The notes under the pieces: generated by a model
Told to the model about the DNA's origin: nothing
The model's input: the letters and a program-made list of their open reading frames with translations, nothing else
The model's database searches: none
Part shown: piece after piece, positions 1 through 11,362 of the stretch
Layout: every line of letters begins with the position of its first letter
Position numbering within the stretch: position 1 is the stretch's first letter
Assembly: GCF_032854445.1 (NCBI RefSeq)
Contig: NC_088302.1
Location: forward strand, 45,916,521-45,980,520
Length of the DNA stretch: 64,000 bases
Source of the DNA: Liolophura sinensis
Lineage: Eukaryota > Mollusca > Polyplacophora > Chitonida > Chitonidae
Direction of reading: 5' to 3'
Position numbers and translations under genes: made by a program

Positions 1-2790
1 TACGAAATCTTTGTGAAAGTGGCCCCAGGATCTTCAGACAACAGAGGCGTTCAACTTTGTGCTAATGTTAGAGCTTCAGGTTTGTTGAATAAAGGGAGAC
101 AACTCTTTTGAGATTTTCCAACTTTCCTCTGCATGTTTTACAGGACATTTTTATCTGTAAATGTGATATTATCAGCATATCTGTCTGTGTGTCTGTGATG
201 GTCTTTCTGACCTATCCATCCTACATCTACTATCCAGTTACTTCTCTCAGTAGGGAAGGAAGGGCTCTAAACTGTTTCTAAATTCAGTATTTAGTGTAAT
301 GTTATATGAAACTTATGATCATTAGACTTCCATAGCATCGTCATGCTATTCAGACGATGTTGTGTGTTATTCAGAGACTGGAAACAGGAAGAAGCCTAGA
401 AGTTAAAAGTGTTTGCGTTTCATTTTTGCCAAGGTGCGAGTTCAGAATGAGCCTTGGACGTGGAATTTGTAGAGTCGCTCGCTCTCCCGCTTGTTTATGG
501 GAGAAATGCTGAGCTCACCAGAGCATTATTTGAGCTACACAGGACTGTGATGGGTGTAGGGACAATGTGCTGATGAATAAATTTGACAAAGTCAGGTATT
601 GTCTTGGGGACATATCCTGTCATCCTCGCCTGGACTTGTCAACGGCTGGGGCTATGTCAATACTGACAACGCTGTCCAAATTGTAACAGATTCCATAATC
701 ATGGTTCTGATTGGATGTCTGTTCAGTTGGAGCTGTGTGGTGCTTGTCAGTGGTCAGGAACTGATGCATAATTGATTTGAAATTGTTGTGTCAAGTCTGT
801 TGACAGATGAGTCAGTTTGTAGTGCTGAGGGTAATTTTATGAGTTGAGTTAAGTGTAGACAAGTTTTTGTTGAAAACTTAACCAGCTATGAAGATCATGT
901 TCGGCCATCTCTTGTAACTAAATTTTTATCAGTACATTATATATAAGAACAAATAACAAATGGAAATGTTTCATTATTTCTGATATGAAACTTAGATGGT
1001 GTCTTCATTTTTGCCACTGTCACTGTGCCTCTTTTTTCAGAGTGTTAGGCTTTGGGGGGTGCAAATCAATGAAGCCTCTGTCACCTGTGTATTTAAGGCA
1101 CACATTTACCTGTATTGGTCTTGGGTGGGGTGGGGGGGGGGGATGAGGTGGAGATAGATGAGAGCTGTTCAAGGTGTTACTTGACATAGTTGCCTGCTCA
1201 ACCACTGCTTGGGATTTTTACTCCTTTGTCTGAATCCAGAATCAGAACTATGATAAAGTTCCTAGAAAATGTCCAGATGTTTTCAAACACTCTCAAAAGT
1301 GTTTTCCATTATTTAAAGATGCATAGATTTTCTGACCGAGATGCTCAAAAGTACACCTGGTCTCCCCTACTGGTAAGTCTGAATGTGTGATTTGTGTTGT
1401 ATGTTGATTCTGTCACATGCAAATTGAGACTGTGGCTATTTTACTACTGGGTAATGTTTAGATGTACTATTTTAAAAGTCACCTTAATAAAGTCAAATCG
1501 TACTGGAATGCTCATTGTTTAGTTATTAGCTCCATGTTATATGAAAGGAACAGATAGCAAAACTCCTTTCAAAGAATACATGGACATTCGTGATATATTA
1601 ACGACAGATGTATCAATACAGAAAATTGTCATATCATTGTGATTGCCCCAATTGTGTAAGCAGCTTGAAAATAACGTGTAGGAATTTAAATTCGCATATA
1701 GCAGTTTGTCCTACATGTATATAAGGATTGTAAATCAGCTTTTGGGGTTTTGCTTGAATAAAAATAAAAATTGTTACTAACGTGATATCGTATTGAGCAC
1801 TGGTCGAAAACTCAGTTATTTGTTCTTGTTCATCTGAATCAGGTTACCTTAGGTCATAATTACAAAGGAAAGTTAAGACTGTACATGTATAAGCGTCCCT
1901 GATGGAGCTGAAGATCAGTCATGACTGATGTCTTTAGCCCATTAGTTATTCAAGGGAAATAACCCTTCAAGTCAATACAAGGACACTGCACACAAGGCTA
2001 AATTTCAATTGTGGGTTACCACAAAGATTGTCCTAACTTCAGATAATCTGTGGATTTTATGAGTGTATTGAAATTAGATGTTAGTCAGGATTGTTTGCTT
2101 GGGAGCTCACCAAAGGTAAATGGATGTGGCTCTCATGTAACATTCTATTTTGTCATTAAGGTATTATACTGTAATTTAGATGCTATTTTTTGGCGCTCTT
2201 ATTTCATGATTTTATCACGGTGTTAGGGTGTTTGTAGATTAACTAATAAAGTTGTGTGTATGTCAGAGGGGAGGGTGGCGTAGGGATTAAAACTTGAGGA
2301 GGGAAATGTTGTAGTGATGTCTGTGGCTGTTTACATGGTACATCCCTGCAAACACTTTCCTAGTCAGTGTTCCCCCATCCGGATTTGTTCTGCCCCTGTC
2401 TCCCCACCAATATGTGTCCTTCACTGGCTTTCTCATCTTTGTCCTTGTGTAAACATCTGTACTGCATGTATATGTACAGGTATGTAGGCGGTATATTTGC
2501 GAAGTTCACTACTGCAGTTTGCAGACTTCCTGAAGTAGGCTTACCTTAAAAAATGCATACATAATATGCTTAATTGCGTAAAACTCATGTAGTAATGTTG
2601 CAAGCCTATGCAAGCAGGCTACACATGATTGTACATGTTCAGGGGCCAGAATTGCGTGCATTGTTAAATTCATGTACATCTACATGCAACTATTATATTG
2701 CATGTATTTGTAATACATTACTGCAGTTAGATATACTTGTGCGTGCAATTTGTAAAATATTTCCTTTTTTTGTTTTAAGAAAAAAACTGA

Positions 2791-3105
2791 GTGTGGTCGA
2801 GTGGTTTCAGTCGCTAGGACACACAAGTTGTAGGTTCAAATCTCGGACTTGGGCAGGGGATTTTGGGTATGAGGATTCCAGTGCTCTCACTGTTTGTGAG
2901 GATTTGGTTAGCAGTAGCGCTCATTGTCATTCAGGTGGCTATTTGGTAAAGATTACTTGTCTTCCACCAATGTGGTCTGCATATATGTGTGTCATGTGAT
3001 TGAGTGTCAATAACATGCTGAAGGTTGGTGGTTTAGTCTGAGCATTCTACCATTTCGTTTTCATACAGCTGACTGCCATCATACAGGTAAAAAGAACTTT
3101 TCATT
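2791..3105 (+). repeat. Old tRNA-derived SINE, Leu/Ser-like head
   Basis: The start (2791-2850) looks like a type II tRNA head, with an A-box-like ggtcgagtgg and a B-box-like ggttcaaatctc at 2832-2844. The end near 3065-3105 resembles a decayed form of the 3' core seen in other SINEs of this window (ctggccgccgtcgtataagt). It is strongly diverged, so it is an old insertion. Confidence 0.5.
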
Positions 3106-4143
3106 ATAGTGTTAAATGTTAAAACAATGTTCTAAAACATCTCATTCTACTAAGATATAAATGTACATGTGTGGAGTGATGGTTTTGTCAAGGTTTGACA
3201 TTGAATAAAAAGGTTCACCCACCTTGCATGTGTAGGCTTTTTCTGCTGAGCTTCTGTACAAGCAGCATTACAATCTTGTGATTCTCATAACTCTTGGACA
3301 AGGACTGAAATCCATCGGAATAGTAGCATTCACAAAGAACCTGAAAATAATAAGTGTGAGCTTTACCTGTCAGATCTACATGTAGTCCACAATATCCTCT
3401 TCTGATGTGTTTACCACGTTCTGTAAACTTGATGAAGAGAGCTTGTATAGCACCGGTGAAGCCTCAGAAACAAAGGTGTCACACATATACATTGTATGTC
3501 TCCCTAGGGTTTAGACACACATGCATTATCGCTCTTAATGCACACTACTTAAATCATTGAGAGGTTATGTCCTTATCTGTGGTCCGTCAGCCCTGGTTAG
3601 GCTCAGGGGATTCAGAGGCTTTATCCTTCAAAAGCTCAAATTATCATGTACTCAAGATATGGAGAATCTATATTAAGCTCATATTATCTGTGCTTTCAGT
3701 TTGATATAAGCCAGTATATACCTAATTTGGCCCTGGTTAAAAGTCTTACAAGCACTTCGGAAAGCCTGAGAGTAAATCTGAATGTATTAATGAATGATTA
3801 CAGCTTAATGCCTGATCGGCAATATTGCAGCCAGATCATGCATATTATCTGATTGATGTTTGACAGGATATAATTAGCAGCCACTTGCGTTTGCAAGGTG
3901 CATGCAGGCACTGGTACATATGGGTGCAAGATGACATATCTTTGAAATGTACATATGTATTGGACACAGGGCATACCCTAAATAACCTAAAAATTTGAAA
4001 TTTGGGAGGCAAATAAATGTCATGAGATATTATTTCTGGTGCTAAATTTTACATTTTCCCAAACACCTCATAAAGCACCTTCCTAAAATGAATAGAACTC
4101 TGAGAATCTAGAAAAATGAGCAACTTAGTCATGGATTTAAATT

Positions 4144-4240
4144 TAGGTCATTTAGAGTAGCTTGTAACCCTCTTTAGGTCATTTAGGGAACAGTAGCTTG
4201 TAACCCTCTTTAGGTCATTTATGGTAGCTTGTAACTCTCT
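4144..4240. repeat. Short tandem repeat, about three units of 30-40 bp
   Basis: The phrase taggtcattta...gtagcttgtaaccctcttt occurs three times in a row with small length differences between units. It lies in non-coding DNA. Confidence 0.8.
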
Positions 4241-5756
4241 TGAATGCCTGTACCAATAAGACTACAGCAATATGCTATAAAAGGTATCATGTTACCTTAT
4301 CTTATAAGCTTGTTCATCATACATGTACTTTACAGCCAAGGTTTCAGGCTTCGGTCAGTAGTGATGAAGTGCATGCATGGCTTACTTGCATTCAACCACC
4401 TACATGTAGCTTTAATAGAAGAGGTGATTGAATTTCACACAAACATACAAATGTACAAGCGCAGCAGAAAAGCTCTAGGGAAGGCATTGTTGTTGATGTT
4501 GTTAGGGATGGTGTTGTTCTTGATTTGAGGGATGCAGCAAGTCCTGTTATGCTTTAGTGATATCCCATTCACAGTGCTGTACATGTACATGTGTTTGTTT
4601 AAATAGGTTGGAAAGGCACGTTTTTGTTCCAGAATGACATTTGATGTTGTGATTTGCTAAAGCTATGTCTTACTAGTGTTTGACCGTGTATGGTACTCAC
4701 CTGTATGTTTGCTTGCATTAATTGTGGTATGTCTGTTTGTTAAGAAGTAAAGAATGGGCAGTTCAAAATCTAATTTCTGGTAACAGGTGAAACAACAAAG
4801 TTGCTTTGAACCAAGTGTGTACATGAAGGTGCACCTGCTATGCATTTATGTTCACCTGGATTAGGCACATGTTTTCCAGCAATAGTCTCATCCAAGCCTT
4901 TGTTGTTGGTGTTAGGGGTTGGTCATTAGCACCTGTTTAGCAGATGTTTTAAGCATGTGTCCATTTGTAAGCTGTGACTCTGAAAGATCTGCTGTGTCAG
5001 TCACTAGCACTGAAGGTATACAGACATTACGCGAAGACTTTATTGTATGATTAAAGCTTCACAAGATTATTTTAGGCCAGCACAACTGATTTCAAGAAAT
5101 GCACATCTTTCAAATGCCATACATACATGGAAGATTTGAATTTTCGGCAGTATGACTCCTCTATAATAAAGCATAAGCAGACAATTCCAGATATAGGCCT
5201 ACACCTAAATACACTTAGCTGTTCAACGTACCTAACAGAAAAGCGCTTGTGACGAAACACAAAATATTGGTTGGAATAGAGGATAGACAAAAAGCTTTTG
5301 TTGTCTTTTCCTTTGAACATTTCTCATAATGAACTTAGGAATATTTTTTTACTTGAAGGAATTTATTTAAAAAAAGATATATACATGTTCCTGATAAGGT
5401 CAGCGGGTACATCACACCATCTGGAGGTAGCCGAAGAGTTGAAAGCTCAAAACTTTGTAGGCCATATTGGAGAACTATTGACATGGCTTATTAGAAGAGC
5501 ATGCATTACTCCAGTACGGCCCTCATAATATACTGGCCATGTGAACCCTGAACATGCTGACATTGTCTTCTCAGTGAGAAATAGTTAACAAGTTCTCCCA
5601 TTTGTAGGCCAGATGTCAAAGGGCAAAGGTAGAAAACCTGGTTAGGGTCATCATGTAGCTCAGGTGATCCCATTGTATGTCATCGTTTAGAGATCTGCCA
5701 CGTCACTGTGGCATGTATAAGGCTCCCCCCCCTCCAACCACGACCGCCAACAAACA

Positions 5757-5772
5757 TACACACACACACAAA
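5757..5772. repeat. CA microsatellite
   Basis: A short run of CA dinucleotides in non-coding DNA. Confidence 0.7.
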
Positions 5773-5944
5773 TGACTGACACCCATCTTGTCCTCATGCA
5801 ACACTGTAGTAGGGGAGGGCATGTTTAATCATCAGAATGTCTTGCCGTCCTTTAAAAGTGAAAAAAGATACTTGTACATGTAGAAGTTGTTGGTACAAAA
5901 TTGTTGTTACAAAGTCATTGTTTTCAATAGAATGTGTCCCACCT

Positions 5945-5985
5945 TAATACTGGCCACCGTCATATGTGAAATATTCGTGAGTTTC
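5945..5985 (+). repeat. SINE 3'-core fragment
   Basis: The stretch tactggccaccgtcatatg followed by tgaaatattcgtgag matches the shared 3' core of the SINEs elsewhere in this window (tgctggccgccgtcgtataa, then gtgaaatattcttgag). Only the core is recognisable. Confidence 0.6.
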
Positions 5986-7261
5986 CTCCGAAGAGCTTGT
6001 TAAATTATGGTTAGTCTAGGAATCCATTTTGACTTTCCTGGAGTTTCACTGTGCTTATTCCACAGTTGGAACATCAATCAGTCAGCTTTGTCTACGGATG
6101 TGACAAAGTAGCAACTGACACTTTGTGGCTGACGGGATTAGCAGAATGGGTTCCTGCAGGTATCAAGATTGTGGTGAGCTACAGTTTCCTGTGCCTACAA
6201 GCCATCCCTCACCACTGTTTACCTGCCTCTGTGTATGGTGCAGAATTTCCTGTACCCAGTTCCTAAACCTACCCCAGTTATCACACACCTTGTCAACATC
6301 AGGTTATTGAATTTTGGCATTAAGAGCCTTTGGAGGCAGGCAACTCTGTCAAGTACAGTTAGTGCACAAGTGAGTTCACCAGTGTTAATTAGCAGGAAAA
6401 CTACTTAGGCAACAAATTGGAAGTTTCATCAGTGAACTAGTCCAGGAAAACTGTAATTTACCTATGGAGTTGAAATTGGATGGGAGTTTTTCCCCCCCCA
6501 TGGCATGCATCCTGACTGTATGTAATGTGTATAGATAGGACTGTATATGTACATGTCCCTTATCTAATGTGTTATCATAAGCTGTTGACACACAGATAGA
6601 AATATACATTATTAGTCAGGGGAATAACTACAGGCTGGCACATGTAAAGTAAACAACATTCATAAAAACAGGAAAAATGTGAAAAATGCTCTTTATGTAT
6701 TTCTGAGCTTTTATCTAGCTTTATCAGTCAGTCCTTGATGTGAATGTCCAGCTGTAGTGGTTACATATAGGTCTTTTATACATCTATCACATTCAGGAAC
6801 TATGATGTTTGATTGAAAGAAAACACAGAGTTGCTGTTAAGGGCAATGCTAATTTACCTGTGAGGCTGACCTGGAGAGAAAGGTGCTCCGGTGTTGATAA
6901 CACTTCAAAAGGGCCAGTATGTGAGGAAACTGTGATTTCCTGGAGGGTTATTTTAATGTGGGAGCCTATGTTTATTCTGTCATTGGACGGCTCACTCCTA
7001 TGTTGTACCGTGTATGTCACTCAGGTAGAGATAGGGCTGTTTACTGAACTGCTGCACAACATGTGGTGTCCCTAACAGGGAAACGAGACGCAGAAGGTAT
7101 GCCTGCATAAAGGGAATAACATTGCGGTGTTGAGCATGTAAGATCTGGCTGTAAGCAGGGCTGCGTGCTAGGATTAAATACACAGGCCTGTGTGGAGGGG
7201 ACTTGTGATTTAGAGGTCTGGGCGCAGCCAGCATAGACTCAATACCCGATTCATAGCCATC

Positions 7262-7303
7262 ATGTCTTTGCTACGCGGCCTCAGTGGCTACTCCAAACTC
7301 CAG
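7262..7303 (+). CDS. Possible short first coding exon (weak candidate)
   Basis: An ATG opens 14 codons (MSLLRGLSGYSKLQ) and ends in CAG|gtaggt, a good donor in phase 0. The next confident + strand exon, ATP7 at 10240, accepts phase 0. Spliced together they would give an ATP7 form that lacks the metal-binding half of its first HMA domain. A TTAAATA string lies about 90 bases upstream. There is no homology support, and a 14-codon open frame with a donor can occur by chance. Confidence 0.2.
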
Positions 7304-9639
7304 GTAGGTGCTCTTAAGTTCTGTGGAATCCTGTGGATTCAGTGGTTCTATTTTAGTGTGGAGGAATATGGTGATGGTTTGTCGTGTTCATGCTGAATCG
7401 TCTGAGCTATAGTGACAGTTGTACATGTATGTATGGACAGTAATACCAGGATATTATTATACAATGTATAATATTTCAAGCTCATCAGAGTGATGACCTC
7501 TGCAAAATTGAGGTCATCCAGTATACATTTAAACGGATGAAGTGTATTAGATTCATTTTAGAAACATTGAAAAACAACAAGAAACCAGATCGTGTATAAC
7601 ATACTAACCATTTATCATATGTGAAATTTTAAATATTTGCAATATTCTAATCATCCTTGTGATGATCTGGGAATGTGTACACTTGAACAAGAGTTCACGA
7701 TTACCATGTGTACTCAACTTATTTTGTGTTATGTTGCATTCATAATTGGTCAGTTTGACGTTGACTTGTGATTTCCATGCCTGAGTGTTTGTTCAAGAGA
7801 TATATTGGCCATATTCCTGTATGAAACCGTTAAGGGGTAGACTGAAATGTCAAGATGGCTTCCTGTCTTGTTGACGCCTACAGGTACATTGTAAGATGGG
7901 TTGGTCAAGTTAAGTGTGTTGGGTTAAGTGTGTTGACAGAGTCTTCAAACTCTGTACCTTTCATGTGTATTATATACAATGCAGGGATGGGCTGTAAGTG
8001 CATTATAGCAGTGTAGACAAAGCTGTGATCATGATGGCAGATGAATGACATAAACCTACTTCCTTGGGGCAGCATTGGTGTTTTTATTTTGTCTTTCATT
8101 GTTAGTACGCTATCAAGTATGGTAGCATTCATTTGTTCATTTCAGTATATTTACAAAAATTTTCAATATATTTACAAAAAGTATATTAAATAAGCACAGT
8201 AACTCCAAAGAGATTCATTTTCTAGATCTCAATATTTTGACTTTAATTAAGTCGTCCTTAGGAGAATTGTGATCAGGATCGAAATATCGAGATCATCAAA
8301 ATGAATTTCTGCAGAGTTACTTTGCTAAGCTGTTCAGTGGATCAACTAGATGTGAAGATCTTGCTCCTCAACTTGTACATGGTGTGGAATGGCAAGTAAA
8401 TAGATGAAGAAATAGCACATTCAGAGAGCTGAAGCTCCCTAAGTCTTCAGCATGTCCACTATAAATGAAGATGGTATTCAATCAGAATTTTAAGATTTAG
8501 GGCCCATATTTATTAAGAAACTTAAGACTTTAAAAGTCATAAATTGCAAGGGCTTAAAAAAGTCAAACTCGGATCAGGAAGGAACTCAAACTGTGCTTGG
8601 GGCATAGTTTTGCAGTAAAGGATCATTGTAAAAATCTTAACTTCACAGATCAAAATATTTTATTTTTAGCTATGTTTGAATTTTTAACTTACATGTATGA
8701 AGTCTCACGACATTTGATAAATATGGCCCAGGTATTCATAAGTGCAGTTTCTGTGACAAGTGTTGACAGTACGCTTTTCTTGCCAGTCCAAACTGAGAGT
8801 TGAGCTAGACCCCTGATGGTAAACATTCTGCTGTTGATAAACGCTTACACCCAAATTAAACACAGTATGTTATACAGATGAAGGTACCCCTGTCTCTGAG
8901 AGATACTTGTTTCTTGTTTACCCCATATCATGTTCACACACGAGTCGTAATTGTACTTGACCTATCCTTTTTTTTTTGACAAGATGTTGGGACATGTTTA
9001 AAGTCTAGTATAGTCCAAATGTTGATCACCAATTTGATCACTTCTGTCATTTTATGAGGTGTTATGTTTAACTCAAAGGCTCAAAGTCAAATGTTTGATA
9101 TGCTGCTGAACATTTTAGACATAAGAGTATTACATGTACAATATGTTTATTACCTAGTGGCAGCTATGATAATTTAATCAGGATATAAATATGATCTTGA
9201 AGCTTGAAGGTTTTTTTTTTTTTTTTTGGCGCTGATCATTTTGCGTGCAGGTCGTGGAAACGTCAGCATGTTGTGGAGGTAGCATAGTGTAAAGGGTCCA
9301 CAAAATCACAAACATTTGTTGTGTATTGCCTGTATATAAACCTGGATTGTAAAGCCCTAGAAGGGTTCATAATCTTTACGTCAAAATTCTGTGAAATTGC
9401 CATTCCTTTCTTCCTGTAGGTGAGCCTGCTGATTATGCGTTCTGGATACAGGAAGCTGTAAATAAAGCTGTATAAATAATTGAGCCTATAATGAACGGTC
9501 AGCATTGTATGGCAGCTCACCTGGCCGGCAGATTAATTTATTGATTACCGTGTAGAGTAATTATGCCTGGCAGTGCAGAAGTTCACTTCGGTTATAAAAG
9601 AAAATGTTGCTGAGCCTGAGGTGTTTATAACACACACAT

Positions 9640-9876
9640 AATGATCCTGGAGCTTCTCACCAATGTGGTCACAGTGGGTTCAAGTCCAGCTGTATGCTGG
9701 CTTCTTCTCTGGCCATATAGGGAAAGGTCTGGCAGCAACCTGCGTATGATTACGGGTTTACCCACCAGCTTTGCCGGGATTCCTCTCACCATAATGCTGG
9801 CCGCCGTTGTATAAGTGAAGTATTGTTGAGTACGGCATAAAACACCAATCAAATAAATAAATAAATAAATAAATAA
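9640..9876 (+). repeat. 5'-truncated tRNA-derived SINE with AATA tail
   Basis: It starts inside the head, with a B-box-like ggttcaagtcc at 9678. It contains the shared body (ggtctggcagcaacctgcg), the shared 3' core (ataatgctggccgccgt) and an (AATA)n tail at 9852-9876. The A box is absent. Confidence 0.85.
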
Positions 9877-10239
9877 CACAAGTATATCTCTTATGATATA
9901 CATGTTTTATGAACATGTGCAGTACTTAGGTATGTTAAGTGATATGTAGTCAAAACCATTTCAGCATTGTGCTAAAAATGATTGTATTTTTAAATCCAGC
10001 AGAGGGTGCATGTGATGGAAGAACCTGGAGTGTGATGTACAGATAAGCAAATTGTATTGGTGGAAGACAAGTGGTCTTCAGCAACGTAAAATTGCACAGA
10101 AGGTCATGTGTGTCATTAACAGAGACAGCAGGGAAATTAAATAATTCTCTGTGCAAGACCGGGTTTGAACCCATGTCTTGTGTGTTGTAGTGATTGGAAG
10201 GTAAATACCTTAACCCCTCTTTAATTTTTTTTTTTGCAG

Positions 10240-11362
10240 GTGATCCTAGAGAATAAGGAGGCAGTTGTAAACTATAACCCAGAGGAGACCAGCCCAGAGA
10301 AAATTGCTGATTTGATAGATGACATGGGCTTCCCTGCTAATGTGAAACCTGGCATCAGGGGTGCTCTGGCTGGTAAGCGAGATAATCCCCTCTCTGAAGC
10401 AACAGTTCTTATAGAGGGCATGACATGCATGTCCTGCGTGAGGAATATAGAGAAGAACATCTCTGGTAAGCCAGGGATTATCTCCATATCTGTGTCATTG
10501 GTGAACAAACGAGCCGAAGTTGTGTTTGATCCTGACCAAACTAACCCTGCTGAGATAGCAGAGTCCATTGACGATATGGGGTTTGAGGCTAAACTACCAG
10601 AGGGAAAGAGTCAGCGCATGTTGATTGCGCAAATCCATGTGGAGGGAATGACTTGTCAGTCTTGTGTTCGCAACATTGAATCTAACATAGCTGACAAAGC
10701 TGGGGTACAGGAAATCCGAGTGTCACTAAGCGACAAGGAGGCTTTTATTCTGTATGACCCTGAAGTCACTGACCTTGAAACGCTGAGGTCACAGATAGAT
10801 GACATGGGTTTTGAGGCATCATTGCCTTCTTGTGACGCCTTGGCAGAAGAGTTTGACAAGCTGGCTTCACGATCTTCCACTGGAGCTGCTCCTCAAGACG
10901 AGTCCTGCCTGATCGGGATTCAGGGCATGACTTGTCAGAGCTGTGTGCGAAACATCGAGGGACACATTGGGCTGAAACCTGGCATCAAAAGCATTGAGGT
11001 CAATCTGGCCGGAAAAAATGGCAAGGTCAAGTATGACCCCAACATCATTGACCCATCGGCCATTGCTGAAGCCATTGATGACATGGGATTTGAGGCTAAG
11101 GTCCTACAGGGTAAAGTATCCAAGAATGCATCCCAGGCGTCTGAACCCCAACTGTCATCGGTTAAAATCGGCATCAAAGGAATGACGTGTAACTCTTGTG
11201 TGAAGACCATTGAGGGAAAGTTATCTGAGCATCCAGGCGTGAGCAGCATTAAGGTTTCCCTGGCTGAGGAAACTGGCACCATAGAGTACTGGCCCAACAA
11301 GGTCACCCCCAAGCAGCTGGAAGAGGCCATAGATGACATGGGCTTTGAAGCTAAGGCTCCAG
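10240..11362 (+). CDS. ATP7: ATP7 large exon with four and a half heavy-metal-associated domains
   Basis: This single 1123-bp exon follows a tttttgcag acceptor and opens with [10 protein letters not shown], the second half of an HMA fold. It then encodes four complete HMA domains whose copper sites read CMSC, CQSC, CQSC and CNSC. Each unit ends with a near-identical IDDMGF. The strong similarity between units indicates internal tandem duplication. From memory of the human gene, the start of this exon sits at the same place as the intron that splits HMA1 of ATP7A, so the split is probably ancestral. Confidence 0.95.

Larger units (their letters stand above)
1..10239. other. Long stretch without a confident gene (probable ATP7 first intron or upstream region)
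   Basis: I find no coding exon here that matches a known family. The downstream ATP7 exon at 10240 starts in mid-domain, in phase 0, so a first coding exon carrying a GMTCxxC motif must lie upstream. Reading this stretch on the + strand I found no such motif, so that exon probably lies beyond the left edge and this region is intronic. It contains SINE pieces (near 2791, 5945 and 9640), a three-copy tandem repeat (4144-4240), CA and AATA microsatellites, and one possible short first exon at 7262-7303. Open frames of 60-140 codons occur but have no recognisable domain. Confidence 0.6.

Noticed and set aside
1190-1390. 66-codon frame ending near a gtaagt donor
   Set aside because: It has a donor-like end but no homology, and no partner exon in phase is recognisable. 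It is too weak to list as a gene.
2574-2999. 141-codon + strand open frame
   Set aside because: It reads through a SINE head and shows no domain. Composition and context do not support a gene.
10935-11339. Long minus-strand open frames over the HMA exon (10272-10568, 10656-10880, 10935-11339)
   Set aside because: They are antisense shadows of the strongly coding ATP7 exon and have no domain of their own.
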